The translations under genes and the position numbers were made by a program. A model generated the notes under the pieces. It saw nothing but the letters and a program-made list of their open reading frames with translations, was not told the origin of the DNA and searched no databases. Below are positions 51,716 through 60,126 of a stretch of 64,000 bases of DNA, in pieces. This DNA is from Sphingosinicella sp942492965 (GTDB taxonomy: Bacteria > Pseudomonadota > Alphaproteobacteria > Sphingomonadales > Sphingomonadaceae). Each line of letters begins with the position of its first letter. Position 1 is the first letter of the stretch. The stretch is from contig OW818656.1 in NCBI GenBank assembly GCA_942492965.1, positions 3,038,001-3,102,000 on the forward strand, in the 5' to 3' direction.

Positions 51716-52420
51716 TCAGATGCCCAGACAGGCATCGAACCCTTCATTGTCCACCACCCGCGTCCACCGCTCGATGCGTTTCGCATAGCGGGCGGTGTAG
51801 CCGCGCGGGTTGCGGGCGTCGCGCTTGATGGGTGAGGGGAGGACGGCGACGAGCCGCGCCGCCTCGCGCCGTGTCAGCGACTTTGCGCTCTTGTCGAAAT
51901 AGTGCTGCGCCGCCGCTTCGGCGCCGTAGACACCGATGCCGAATTCGGCAACGTTCAGATAGACTTCCATGATCCGCTTCTTGTCCCACATCAACTCGAT
52001 GAGGACCGTGAAGTAGGCCTCAAGCCCCTTGCGGAGCCAGGAGCGGCCGGGCCACAGGAAGGCGTTCTTCGCGACCTGCTGGCTCACCGTGGAGCCACCG
52101 CGCAGCTTGCGGCCCTTCATGTTCGCCTCGACCGCGTTGGTGATTGCCTCGGCATCGAAACCGAAGTGCGTGCAGAACTTGCCGTCCTCGCCCGCGATCA
52201 CGGCGCGCGGCAGATCGGGATCGATGTTCGAAAACGACGTCCAGTCGCGCTTCACGTCCTTGCCGGCGAAGACATCCTTCGCCATCGGCACGGTGAAAGG
52301 CACGGGCACGAACCGGTAGAGCAGCACCCACAGGATTGTGAAGGCGAACACGATAAGCAGCGGCCGGACGATGAACCGGACCACCCATGATCTCTTGCCC
52401 CGTTTGCCCCCCTTGGTCAC
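51716..52420 (-). CDS. mtgA: Monofunctional biosynthetic peptidoglycan transglycosylase
   Basis: A 234-residue GT51 glycosyltransferase that polymerises lipid II into glycan strands at the inner membrane. One N-terminal membrane helix (about residues 14-34) anchors it. Catalytic motifs are VIAGEDGKFCTHFGFD with the key Glu, RGGSTVSQQVAKNAFLWPGR, the SWLRKGLEAYFTVLIE segment and KRIMEVYLNVAEFG. There is no transpeptidase domain, so it is the MtgA type. The start codon is GTG. It is divergent from the L,D-transpeptidase gene, another cell-wall gene. Confidence 0.95.
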   Translation of the reverse strand: MTKGGKRGKRSWVVRFIVRPLLIVFAFTILWVLLYRFVPVPFTVPMAKDVFAGKDVKRDWTSFSNIDPDLPRAVIAGEDGKFCTHFGFDAEAITNAVEANMKGRKLRGGSTVSQQVAKNAFLWPGRSWLRKGLEAYFTVLIELMWDKKRIMEVYLNVAEFGIGVYGAEAAAQHYFDKSAKSLTRREAARLVAVLPSPIKRDARNPRGYTARYAKRIERWTRVVDNEGFDACLGI

Positions 52421-52485
52421 GTTTCGTCTCTAGCGCGCCAAGCGTTTGTGCTGCAACGGTGCGCTGAGAGATTCGGGAGAATATA

Positions 52486-53457
52486 ATGCGTTATCCGCTG
52501 CTCACGGCGCTTGCGCTCGTCCTTGCGGTGCCCGCGGCAGCGCAGGGCGCGAAGGAGTCGATGCCGATCTCGACGCCCGTGGAAGCGCTGAAACCGGGCG
52601 AGTGGGTTTGGTACGATGCCGTGGCGCCGGAAGGCCCCTCCATGCTGATCGTCGATCTCTCGACACAGCGCGCGCAGCTTTACCGGAACGGCGTACGCAT
52701 CGGCGTCACCACCGTTTCCACCGGCAAGAAGGGCAAGGCGACGCCCACCGGCATCTTCACGATCCTTCAGAAGAAGAAGGAGCATTATTCCAACCTCTAT
52801 AACAGTGCGCCCATGCCCTACATGCAGCGGCTGACGTGGGACGGGATCGCGCTCCACGCCGGCAACCTGCCGGGCTATCCGGCCTCGCACGGCTGCATTC
52901 GGATGCCGCTCGCCTTCGCGCAGAAGCTCTATGGCGCGACCAGCCTCGGCATGACGGTGATCATCGCGGACGAGAAGACGGACACCGCCGATATACGTGA
53001 TGCCGGCATGTTCCTGCCGGTAGACCCGGCGGATTCGACCGATCTTGAAAACATGCGCTACCGCTGGCAGCCGGAAAAGTCGCCCGAAGGTCCCGTCACG
53101 ATCCTCGTCAGCCGCGCGGACAGCCAGATCATGGTGCTGCGCAACGGCAAGGAAATCGGCCGATCGAAGGTGCGCTTCCCTGAAGGCGCGATCGGCACGC
53201 ACGCCATCACGCTCGCGGCGGTCGAAAGCGGGGTCGAGCGCTGGCAGTATATCGAGCTGCCCGGCTCAGGCGACGTGAGCGGCGCGCCGTTTGACCGCGC
53301 GCAGTTCGCGAGTATAGGGATGCCGCGCCAGTTCCGCCTCGACGTGCGCTCGGTGCTGGTGCCCGGCACCACGATCTACGGGACGGACGATCCCATCGTG
53401 AAGTCGAAGACGGGGAGGACGCTCACCGTCATCAAGGATTCGGGACAGGACGAGTAG
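52486..53457 (+). CDS. Periplasmic L,D-transpeptidase (YkuD family)
   Basis: A 323-residue exported enzyme. The signal peptide ends PAAAQ near residue 21. The YkuD domain runs from MLIVDLSTQRAQLYRNGVRI to the catalytic motif LHAGNLPGYPASHGCIRMP, with His135 and Cys137. Such enzymes make 3-3 cross-links in peptidoglycan or attach proteins to it. After the YkuD domain is a second region of about 130 residues that again resembles the N-terminal part of a YkuD fold (VTILVSRADSQIMVLRNGKE) but lacks the His/Cys site. It is divergent from mtgA and convergent with rpoH 3 bp away. Confidence 0.92.
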   Translation: MRYPLLTALALVLAVPAAAQGAKESMPISTPVEALKPGEWVWYDAVAPEGPSMLIVDLSTQRAQLYRNGVRIGVTTVSTGKKGKATPTGIFTILQKKKEHYSNLYNSAPMPYMQRLTWDGIALHAGNLPGYPASHGCIRMPLAFAQKLYGATSLGMTVIIADEKTDTADIRDAGMFLPVDPADSTDLENMRYRWQPEKSPEGPVTILVSRADSQIMVLRNGKEIGRSKVRFPEGAIGTHAITLAAVESGVERWQYIELPGSGDVSGAPFDRAQFASIGMPRQFRLDVRSVLVPGTTIYGTDDPIVKSKTGRTLTVIKDSGQDE

Positions 53458-53460
53458 CCT

Positions 53461-54369
53461 TTACGCGTCTTCGAGCAGGTGACGTTCGGTTGCGAGCTTG
53501 CGGATCGCCTTCTGCAGCTTTTCGAATGCCCGCACCTCGATCTGGCGGACGCGTTCGCGGCTGATGTCGTACTCCTGACTCAGCTCTTCGAGCGTTTTCG
53601 GCTCCTCGGCGAGGCGGCGCTCGGTGAGGATGTGTCGCTCGCGCTCGTTGAGCACGGCCATCGCCTCGGCGAGCAGCGCAGCGCGCAGGCTGCTCTCCTC
53701 GCGCTCGGCGACGATTTCGTCCTGAATCGGGCCCTCGTCGGTCAGCCAATCCTGCCACTGACCATCGCCGTCGGTATCGGCGCGCAGAGGCGCGTTCAGG
53801 CTGGCGTCGCCGCCCATCGCCATGCGCCGGTTCATCGAGATGACCTCGTCGGCCGTCACGTTGAGGTCGTGCGCGATCTTCTCGACGACTTCGGGCCGGA
53901 GGTCGCCTTCCTCCAGCGCGCCGATCTGGCTCTTCATGCGGCGGAGGTTGAAGAACAGCTTCTTCTGCGCCGCCGTGGTGCCGATCTTCACCAGGCTCCA
54001 CGAGCGCAGGATGAACTCCTGGATGGAGGCCCTGATCCACCACATCGCGTAGGTGGCGAGGCGGAAGCCCTTGTCGGGCTCGAACTTCTTCACGCCCTGC
54101 ATCAGGCCGATGTTGCCTTCGGCGATCAGTTCGCTGACCGGCAGGCCGTAACCGCGGTAGCCCATGGCGATCTTGGAGACGAGGCGGAGGTGGCTCGTCA
54201 CCAGCCGGTGGGCGGCTTCGGTATCCTGATGTTCGCGCCAGCGCTTCGCCAGCATGAACTCCTCTTCCGGCGCAAGCAGCGGAAACTTGCGGATTTCCGA
54301 CAGATAGCGGTTCAGCGAAGCTTCGCCGCCGAGGGCGGGAATGGTGGCTGGGAGTTTGGCTTCGGCCAT
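53461..54369 (-). CDS. rpoH: RNA polymerase sigma-32 (heat-shock) factor
   Basis: A 302-residue group-3 sigma factor. Region 2 is complete (LRLVSKIAMGYRGYGLPVSE, IAEGNIGLMQGVKKFEPDKG, ATYAMWWIRASIQEFILRSW), and the RpoH box is visible as AQKKLFFNLRRMK. Region 4 ends with the HTH TLEELSQEYDISRERVRQIE. It directs heat-shock transcription. It lies 59 bp downstream of rluD in the same direction. Alphaproteobacteria often have two rpoH genes; this could be either one. Confidence 0.94.
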   Translation of the reverse strand: MAEAKLPATIPALGGEASLNRYLSEIRKFPLLAPEEEFMLAKRWREHQDTEAAHRLVTSHLRLVSKIAMGYRGYGLPVSELIAEGNIGLMQGVKKFEPDKGFRLATYAMWWIRASIQEFILRSWSLVKIGTTAAQKKLFFNLRRMKSQIGALEEGDLRPEVVEKIAHDLNVTADEVISMNRRMAMGGDASLNAPLRADTDGDGQWQDWLTDEGPIQDEIVAEREESSLRAALLAEAMAVLNERERHILTERRLAEEPKTLEELSQEYDISRERVRQIEVRAFEKLQKAIRKLATERHLLEDA

Positions 54370-54428
54370 GATCGAGACTTTCGGTGGCGGCAGGATTTCT
54401 GCGTGTATCGGGGTGGGGCGCGCGGGAT

Positions 54429-55379
54429 TTAAACGGCAAGCGCCTCTATGAGTTCCTGAATATCAGACGGGACGGGGCTTTCAAAAGCGAGAATTTCTTG
54501 GGTGCGCGGATGCACAAGTTGCAGCGAGCGGGCATGGAGCGCCTGCCTGACGAACCCGAGCGATTTGAGGACATCGCGATGACTTGCGCGCGTGCGGCCA
54601 TAGAGTGGATCTCCCAATAACGGATGCCCGCTTGACGCCATATGAACGCGCACCTGGTGCGTGCGCCCTGTTTCGAGCCGGCATTCGACGAGCGCGGCGT
54701 CCTTCAGCGGCTGGAGCGTGCGGTAGTGCGTGACCGCGTGCTTGCCCTTGCCGGGGGAAACGATGTCCATCTTTTTGCGATGCACCGGATGGCGGCCGAT
54801 CGCACCTTCGATTCGACCGGCGGGGGGCGAGGGTCGACCGGCGACGACGGCGAGATAGCGACGACCGATACTGTGCGTGGCGAACTGTTTGGCGAGGCCT
54901 TCGTGGGCGAGATCGGTCTTGGCGACGACGAGCAGCCCGGAGGTGTCTTTGTCGATGCGGTGGACAATGCCGGGGCGGGCGACGCCGCCGATGCCGGAGA
55001 GCTGCCCGGCGCAGTGGTGGAGGAGGGCGTTGACGAGCGTGCCGTCCGGGTTGCCCGCGGCCGGGTGGACGACGAGGCCCGCGGGCTTGTCGACGATGAT
55101 GAGGTCGGCATCCTCGTAGACGATGGCGAGGGGGATCTGCTGGGCCTGCGCGGTGGCGGGCGCGGCTTCGGGAACCGAGACGCTTACCTCCTCGCCGCCG
55201 ACGACGCGCAGCGAAGGCGTGGGGCGCTTGCCCGCGACGGTGACCGCGCCTTCAAGCATCAGCGCCTTCAGCCGCTCGCGCGACAGGCTCGGCACGGCAT
55301 CGGCGAGCGCGCGGTCGAGCCGCTGCCCCGCGGCATCGGCCGGAAGGATGACGCTTATGTTCGACTTGCCCCCGTTCAT
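54429..55379 (-). CDS. rluD: 23S rRNA pseudouridine synthase RluD-type
   Basis: A 316-residue RluA-family enzyme that makes pseudouridines in 23S rRNA. The start at 55379 gives the normal N-terminus with an S4 RNA-binding domain (RLDRALADAVPSLSRERLKA). The catalytic Asp is in IVHRIDKDTSGLLVVAKT; YEDADLIIVDKPAGLVVHP and ETGRTHQVRVHM are further family motifs. The longer frame to 55574 is an antisense artefact over the JAMM gene. Its start is only 17 bp from the divergent JAMM peptidase start. Confidence 0.92.
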   Translation of the reverse strand: MNGGKSNISVILPADAAGQRLDRALADAVPSLSRERLKALMLEGAVTVAGKRPTPSLRVVGGEEVSVSVPEAAPATAQAQQIPLAIVYEDADLIIVDKPAGLVVHPAAGNPDGTLVNALLHHCAGQLSGIGGVARPGIVHRIDKDTSGLLVVAKTDLAHEGLAKQFATHSIGRRYLAVVAGRPSPPAGRIEGAIGRHPVHRKKMDIVSPGKGKHAVTHYRTLQPLKDAALVECRLETGRTHQVRVHMASSGHPLLGDPLYGRTRASHRDVLKSLGFVRQALHARSLQLVHPRTQEILAFESPVPSDIQELIEALAV

Positions 55380-55396
55380 TGGATAGCGATGTTGGC

Positions 55397-55801
55397 ATGA
55401 TGCTTCGAATTGCAAGGCAGACGCTTGCGGAAATTCGCGCCGATTGCGCCGCGCGGGCACCGGAGGAAGCCTGCGGGCTGTTGCTGGGGGCGAACGGTAC
55501 GGTCGAGAGCAGCCTCGTGGCTCCGAATGTCGCGGACGAACGACTGCGGCACTTCGAGATCGACCCCGCCGCACTCTTCACGGCGCATCGCGGCGCACGG
55601 AGCGGGGGGCTGCCTTTGCTCGGCTGCTACCATTCGCACCCGGATGCTCCGGCGTTTCCTTCGCAGCTCGACGCGGAACGGGCGCTCGATGCGGGGTGGG
55701 TCTGGCTGATCCTTGGGCAGGACGGCGAAAAAGCCTACCTTGTCGTCGCAAACGGCCCCATACATGGGCGGTTCGAAGCGGTGGTCGTGCAAGAAATCTG
55801 A
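55397..55801 (+). CDS. JAMM/Mov34 family (M67) metallopeptidase
   Basis: A small single-domain JAB1/MPN protein of 134 residues if started at ATG 55397; a TTG at 55379 would add six residues. The JAMM zinc site is intact: Glu in APEEACGLLLG, then CYHSHPDAPAFPSQLD giving His-x-His and the downstream Ser and Asp. Bacterial proteins of this kind release small ubiquitin-like sulfur carriers from precursors or cysteine adducts. No sulfur-carrier gene is adjacent. The divergent rluD start is very near, so the two promoters must overlap into each other's genes. Confidence 0.88.
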   Translation: MMLRIARQTLAEIRADCAARAPEEACGLLLGANGTVESSLVAPNVADERLRHFEIDPAALFTAHRGARSGGLPLLGCYHSHPDAPAFPSQLDAERALDAGWVWLILGQDGEKAYLVVANGPIHGRFEAVVVQEI

Positions 55802-55811
55802 GGGGCAGGCG

Positions 55812-56048
55812 TTGGCACGCGGTGAAGTCAAATGGTTCAATCGCAAGAAAGGCTTCGGTTTCATCAGGCCCGATGTCGGCACGCGCGATGTATTCGTACA
55901 TGTTTCGGCTCTGCATCAATCGAACATCTCCGCGCTTGAGGACGGTCAATGCGTCGAATTCGAGCTGACGCAACTTGCCGATGGTCGCACATCGGCGATG
56001 GGCGTGCGGATTATCGAGGCTTCTTCGGATGAATCCGCCGCACCGTGA
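55812..56048 (+). CDS. Cold-shock domain protein (CspA family)
   Basis: A 78-residue single cold-shock domain. TTG 55812 is chosen because the domain begins at the next residues (ARGEVKWFNRKKGFGFIRPD) and GAGGGGCAGG lies upstream. RNP1 is KGFGFI and RNP2 is VFVHVSAL. It binds single-stranded RNA/DNA and acts as an RNA chaperone. It follows the JAMM gene by 10 bp, so probably the same transcript. Confidence 0.9.
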   Translation: MARGEVKWFNRKKGFGFIRPDVGTRDVFVHVSALHQSNISALEDGQCVEFELTQLADGRTSAMGVRIIEASSDESAAP

Positions 56049-56113
56049 ACGCTTGCGTGCCGGCTTGCGAGGGGTTAGGCGGGAAGAAAGACGCCAGAGG
56101 GAGCGGCAAAAGG

Positions 56114-56749
56114 ATGAATTCGGCCGATTTCGCGAGCCTGTTGTGCTCCCGGCTTTGCCATGATCTCGTCGGGCCCGTCGGCGCGCTTTACAACGGCGTC
56201 GAACTTCTCGTCGACGAGCACGACCCGGAAATGCGCGCCCGCTGCATGGAGCTGCTTTCCGACAGCGCGCGGCAGACCGCGAACAAGCTGAAATTCTTCC
56301 GGCTCGCCTTCGGCGCGGCGGGCGGCTTCGGCGATCAGGTCGACACGCGCGAAGCGCAGGCGGCGCTCGAAGGCCTGTTCGGCGCGGAACGCCGCGTGGC
56401 GGTGCAGTGGATGATCGTGAACCCGGCGTTGCCCAAGGACGCGGTGAAGCTGCTGCTCAACCTCGCGATGATCGGCGGCGACGCGCTGCTGCGGGGCGGC
56501 GAACTGCGCGTCGCGGCCGAACAGACGGGCGAAGGCGTGGAGCTTGCGGTGCGCGCGGAAGGCCCGCGGATGCTGCTCGACCCCGAGCTTCGCGCCGCGC
56601 TTGGCGGCGAAACCCCCGTCACGCAGCTCACGCCGCGCGCGGCGGCGGCCTATCTTGTCCATCTTCTGCTCGAGGAAACCGGCAGCAGCCTGCAGATTTC
56701 CGAGCCCGATGAAGGCGTTCTCGTGTTCGGAACGCGCCTCGCCGTTTAG
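56114..56749 (+). CDS. chpT: Histidine phosphotransferase ChpT
   Basis: A 211-residue ChpT-type phosphotransferase, which relays phosphate from the hybrid kinase CckA to CtrA and CpdR. The start at 56114 places the dimerisation helix at the N-terminus, with the phospho-accepting His16 in LLCSRLCHDLVGPVGALYNG. The second half is a degenerate HATPase-like domain (DAVKLLLNLAMIGGDALLRG) that lacks ATP-binding glycine boxes, as expected. It lies just upstream of cheA, which joins cell-cycle and chemotaxis signalling in one cluster. CtrA is encoded about 20 kb away in this window. Confidence 0.88.
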   Translation: MNSADFASLLCSRLCHDLVGPVGALYNGVELLVDEHDPEMRARCMELLSDSARQTANKLKFFRLAFGAAGGFGDQVDTREAQAALEGLFGAERRVAVQWMIVNPALPKDAVKLLLNLAMIGGDALLRGGELRVAAEQTGEGVELAVRAEGPRMLLDPELRAALGGETPVTQLTPRAAAAYLVHLLLEETGSSLQISEPDEGVLVFGTRLAV

Positions 56750-56756
56750 CGCAGCA

Positions 56757-56763
56757 TTAACCA
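56757..56763 (+). promoter_or_regulatory. Possible CtrA half-site upstream of cheA
   Basis: TTAACCA matches seven of eight bases of the CtrA half-site TTAACCAT and lies about 44 bp upstream of the cheA start, just after the chpT stop. A single half-site is weak evidence. Confidence 0.35.
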
Positions 56764-56806
56764 CTTCCGGTCAAGGTGGCGCAGCGCGCACAGACCGGGA
56801 TGGAAC

Positions 56807-59245
56807 ATGGACGAGTTGCTTGGCGATTTTCTGACCGAAACGGCCGAAAATCTGCAAACCGTGGACAATGAGATCGTGCTGTTCGAGCGCGATCCCGGCA
56901 ACCGCGACGTGCTCAACAACATCTTCCGGCTGGTGCATACCATCAAGGGCACGTGCGGCTTCCTCAATCTGCCGCGTCTCGAACGGCTGGCGCACGCCGC
57001 CGAAACCGTGCTCGGCAAGGTCCGCGACGGACAGGCCCAGGTGACGCCCGCCGTGGTCAGCGAGACGCTGTCGGCGATCGACGGCATCAAGCTGATCCTC
57101 GCGGCGCTGGAGGCATCGGGCAAGGAACCGGCCGGAGACGACGAGGCGCAGATCGCGCGGCTTAATGCCGCCATCGCAGCGCCCGAAGTGCCCAAAGCGG
57201 AGCCCGCGCCGGAGCCCGCTCCATCCTTGGAGCAGGACGCCGCTGCCGGCCGGGGCATCCAGTCGATCCGCGTGTCGGTCGCGCTGCTCGAACAGCTGAT
57301 GACCACGGTTTCGGAGCTTGTGCTGACGCGCAACGAACTGCTGCAGCACCTCAGGACGCTGAAGGACGACCGCCTCGCGGTGCCGCTGCAGCGGCTGTCC
57401 GCGCAGGTCGGCGAGCTGCAGGAAAGCGTGATGCGCACGCGTATGCAGCCGATCAGCAACGCCTGGAACGTGCTGCCGCGGCTGGTGCGGAGCCTTTCGG
57501 TCGAACTCGACATGCAGGGCGGTGAAACCGAACTCGACCGGCAACTGCTGGAACTCATCAAGGACCCGCTCGCGCACATGGTGCGGAATGCGGCCGACCA
57601 CGGCATCGAGGCGGCGGAGCAGCGCAAGGCTGCGGGCAAGGACGCGCGCGGCCGGATCGTGCTGAAGGCTGCGCAGGAAGGCGGGCACATCGTCATCACG
57701 CTCGCCGACGACGGACGCGGCATCGATGTCGCCCGGCTGAAGGCGAAGGCCGTTGCTCTCCGCCTGGTGACGGAAACCGACGCGGCGCAGCTTTCCGCGC
57801 AGCAGGCGCAACGGCTGGTGTTCCACCCGGGGCTTTCGACCGCCGACCAGGTGACCTCCGTATCCGGGCGCGGCGTCGGCATGGACGTGGTGCGCGCGAA
57901 CATCGAGAAAATCGGCGGGGCGATCGATATCGAATCGACGGCGGGCAAAGGCACGCAGTTCACGATCCGCATTCCGCTCACCCTCGCGATCCTGCCCGCG
58001 CTGATCGTGGCATCGGGCGGCCAGCGCTTCGCGGTGCCGCAGATGTCGGTTGTCGAGCTGGTCCGCGTGGGCGCGAACAGCGAGCATGTCGTCGAATATG
58101 TGAACAATGCCGCGGTGATGCGCCTGCGCGGCCGGCTGCTGCCGCTGATCCACCTCGGCACGCTGCTCGGCATCGGCAACGGCCGCGGCGGGGGCGACTA
58201 TGTGCTGATCGCGCGTGCCGGGAACATCAGCTTCGGGCTGATCGTCGACAACATCTTCGATACCGAGGAGGTCGTGGTGAAGCCGGTGGCGCCGATCCTG
58301 AAGACGCTGAGCGTCTATTCGGGGAACGCCATTCTGGGCGATGGCGCCGTGATCATGATCCTCGATGCGAACGGAATCGCCGCAAGTCTTGGAATCGCAG
58401 GGGAAAGTGATGTCAGCGACACGCTTGAGGTGCCGGTGCACGAGGCTGCCCAGGAAACCGACGCGATGCTGCTGTTCCGCGCGGGCAGCCCGCATCCCAA
58501 GGCCGTGCCGCTTTCGCTCGTTGCGCGGCTCGAGGAGTTCGATGCCGCTGCCATCGAATGGAGCGAAGGCCGCCCGGTCGTGCAATATCGCGATGCGCTG
58601 GTGCCGCTGCTCGCGGTCGACGGCGCCCTGACGCCGCGCGTGGAGGGCCGCCAGCCCGCGCTGATCTTTGACGACGGCACGAGCCTAGTGGCGCTGATGG
58701 TCGACGAGGTGCTCGACATTGTCGATACGCATGTCGACATCTGCATGACGAGCGAACTTCCGGCGCGGCTCGGCACGGCCGTTATCGCGGGCCGGGCGAC
58801 GGAAATCCTCGATGTCGCGCACTATCTTTCGCGGGCGGGCAGCACAGCCGCCCCCGCCGAGGACAAGGGTGGCCGCCGCGTGCTGATCGTCGACGACAGC
58901 GCTTTCTTCCGCAACATGCTGAAGCCGCTGCTCGCTTCCGCCGGATACCGGGCGATGACGGCGGCGAGCGCGGATGAGGCGCTGGCGCTCCGCGAGTCCG
59001 GCGAATACTTTGATCTCATCCTTTCCGATATCGAAATGCCCGGCCTTTCAGGGGTCGAATTCGCGCGCGCCGTGCGCGGCGACGAACGCTGGCGCGAAAC
59101 GCCGCTCGTCGCGCTCTCTTCGCTCGCGGGCGAGGAACACGTTCGGCAGGGCGAGGCCGCGGGCTTCGACCAATATGTCGCCAAGTTCGACCGGTCGCGG
59201 CTGCTCGATGCGGTCGCCCGCCAGTTCAAGGGAGAAGCCGCATGA
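56807..59245 (+). CDS. cheA: Chemotaxis histidine kinase CheA with fused receiver domain
   Basis: An 812-residue hybrid CheA. Domains in order: Hpt (1-105) with phospho-acceptor His44 in FRLVHTIKGTCGF; dimerisation (about 150-215); HATPase (about 250-390) with HMVRNAADHGIE and GRGVGMDVVRANIEKIGG; CheW-like domain (395-530); a second weaker CheW-like segment (about 545-665, LVALMVDEVLDIVDTHVD); and a C-terminal receiver (688-812) with LILSDIEMPGLSG. A fused receiver is less common than plain CheA and may be a phosphate sink. There is no obvious CheY-binding P2 domain. It is the first gene of cheA-cheW-cheY-cheB-cheR; its stop overlaps the cheW start. Confidence 0.94.
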   Translation: MDELLGDFLTETAENLQTVDNEIVLFERDPGNRDVLNNIFRLVHTIKGTCGFLNLPRLERLAHAAETVLGKVRDGQAQVTPAVVSETLSAIDGIKLILAALEASGKEPAGDDEAQIARLNAAIAAPEVPKAEPAPEPAPSLEQDAAAGRGIQSIRVSVALLEQLMTTVSELVLTRNELLQHLRTLKDDRLAVPLQRLSAQVGELQESVMRTRMQPISNAWNVLPRLVRSLSVELDMQGGETELDRQLLELIKDPLAHMVRNAADHGIEAAEQRKAAGKDARGRIVLKAAQEGGHIVITLADDGRGIDVARLKAKAVALRLVTETDAAQLSAQQAQRLVFHPGLSTADQVTSVSGRGVGMDVVRANIEKIGGAIDIESTAGKGTQFTIRIPLTLAILPALIVASGGQRFAVPQMSVVELVRVGANSEHVVEYVNNAAVMRLRGRLLPLIHLGTLLGIGNGRGGGDYVLIARAGNISFGLIVDNIFDTEEVVVKPVAPILKTLSVYSGNAILGDGAVIMILDANGIAASLGIAGESDVSDTLEVPVHEAAQETDAMLLFRAGSPHPKAVPLSLVARLEEFDAAAIEWSEGRPVVQYRDALVPLLAVDGALTPRVEGRQPALIFDDGTSLVALMVDEVLDIVDTHVDICMTSELPARLGTAVIAGRATEILDVAHYLSRAGSTAAPAEDKGGRRVLIVDDSAFFRNMLKPLLASAGYRAMTAASADEALALRESGEYFDLILSDIEMPGLSGVEFARAVRGDERWRETPLVALSSLAGEEHVRQGEAAGFDQYVAKFDRSRLLDAVARQFKGEAA

Positions 59246-59679
59246 TTCCGGCGAAGCTCGTTACGGTCGTGCTCGGCGGGCAGCTGCTCGGGATCGACGT
59301 CGCGCAGGTGCAGGACGTCATCCGGCTCGGCGCGGTCAGCCCGGTGCCGCTGGCGCCGCGCTGGATCGCCGGCGTGATGAACCTGCGCGGCCGCATCGTC
59401 ACCGCGATCGACCTTCGCGCGCGCTTCGGCCTTTCACCGCGGCAGGACCGCGCCGGATCGATGTGCGTCGTGGTCGAGCATCAGGGCGAGCCCTACGGCT
59501 TTATCGTGGACGACGTCGGCGATGTAATCGATGTCGACCCTGAACAGATCGAGCCCAATCCGCCGACGCTCGACCGCCGCTGGCAGCAAGTTTCGGACGG
59601 TATCGTGAAACTGGATGTGCTGATGGTCCTCGCCAGCGTGCGGGCGATCATGGATGCCGACCTCGCGGTCGCTGCTTAA
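59242..59679 (+). CDS. cheW: Chemotaxis coupling protein CheW
   Basis: A 145-residue single-domain CheW, which links CheA to chemoreceptors. Family motifs are LGIDVAQVQDVIRLG, WIAGVMNLRGRIVTAIDLRA and GFIVDDVGDVIDVD. ATGA overlap with cheA shows coupled translation. No chemoreceptor gene is in the window, so the receptors must be encoded elsewhere. Confidence 0.94.
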   Translation: MIPAKLVTVVLGGQLLGIDVAQVQDVIRLGAVSPVPLAPRWIAGVMNLRGRIVTAIDLRARFGLSPRQDRAGSMCVVVEHQGEPYGFIVDDVGDVIDVDPEQIEPNPPTLDRRWQQVSDGIVKLDVLMVLASVRAIMDADLAVAA

Positions 59680-59741
59680 CGCGAATGCAAGATTTTCACG
59701 TCATGAAACAATTGGCGTAACCCTCTCTGCGAGAGCCTGTG

Positions 59742-60107
59742 ATGAAATCGTGTCTCATCGTCGACGACTCCAAGGTCATCCGCAAGGTTGCGCGGCGCAT
59801 CCTTGAAGACCTGAGCTTTGCGGCGGAAGAGGCCGTCGACGGGCGCGATGCGCTGGATCAGTGTCGGCAGGCGATGCCCGACGTGATCCTGCTCGACTGG
59901 AACATGCCGGTGATGAGCGGGATGGAATTTCTTTCGGTCCTGCGTTCCGAAGAGGACGGCAAGCGGCCCGTCGTCGTCTTCTGCACCACCGAAAACGATA
60001 TGGCGCACATCCGCGCCGCGATCGACGCGGGGGCAGACGAATATATCATGAAGCCCTTCGACCGGGACGTGATCGAAGCCAAGCTCATACAGGTCGGCGC
60101 ACTCTAG
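59742..60107 (+). CDS. cheY: CheY-like response regulator
   Basis: A 121-residue lone receiver domain. The acidic pocket is in SCLIVDDSKVIRKVARRILE, the phospho-acceptor Asp in VILLDWNMPVMSGMEF, the switch Thr in VFCTTENDMAHI and the conserved Lys in YIMKPFDRD. The ATG at 59742 is used; the preceding GTG is possible. Its position between cheW and cheB makes it the flagellar-motor regulator or a second chemotaxis receiver. Confidence 0.9.
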   Translation: MKSCLIVDDSKVIRKVARRILEDLSFAAEEAVDGRDALDQCRQAMPDVILLDWNMPVMSGMEFLSVLRSEEDGKRPVVVFCTTENDMAHIRAAIDAGADEYIMKPFDRDVIEAKLIQVGAL

Positions 60108-60126
60108 GCGCTCGGGGCTCCGAGCC

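Noticed and set aside
55379..55574. N-terminal extension of RluD
   Set aside because: The extra 65 residues are Arg/Pro-rich and run antisense through the JAMM gene; the family N-terminus starts at 55379.
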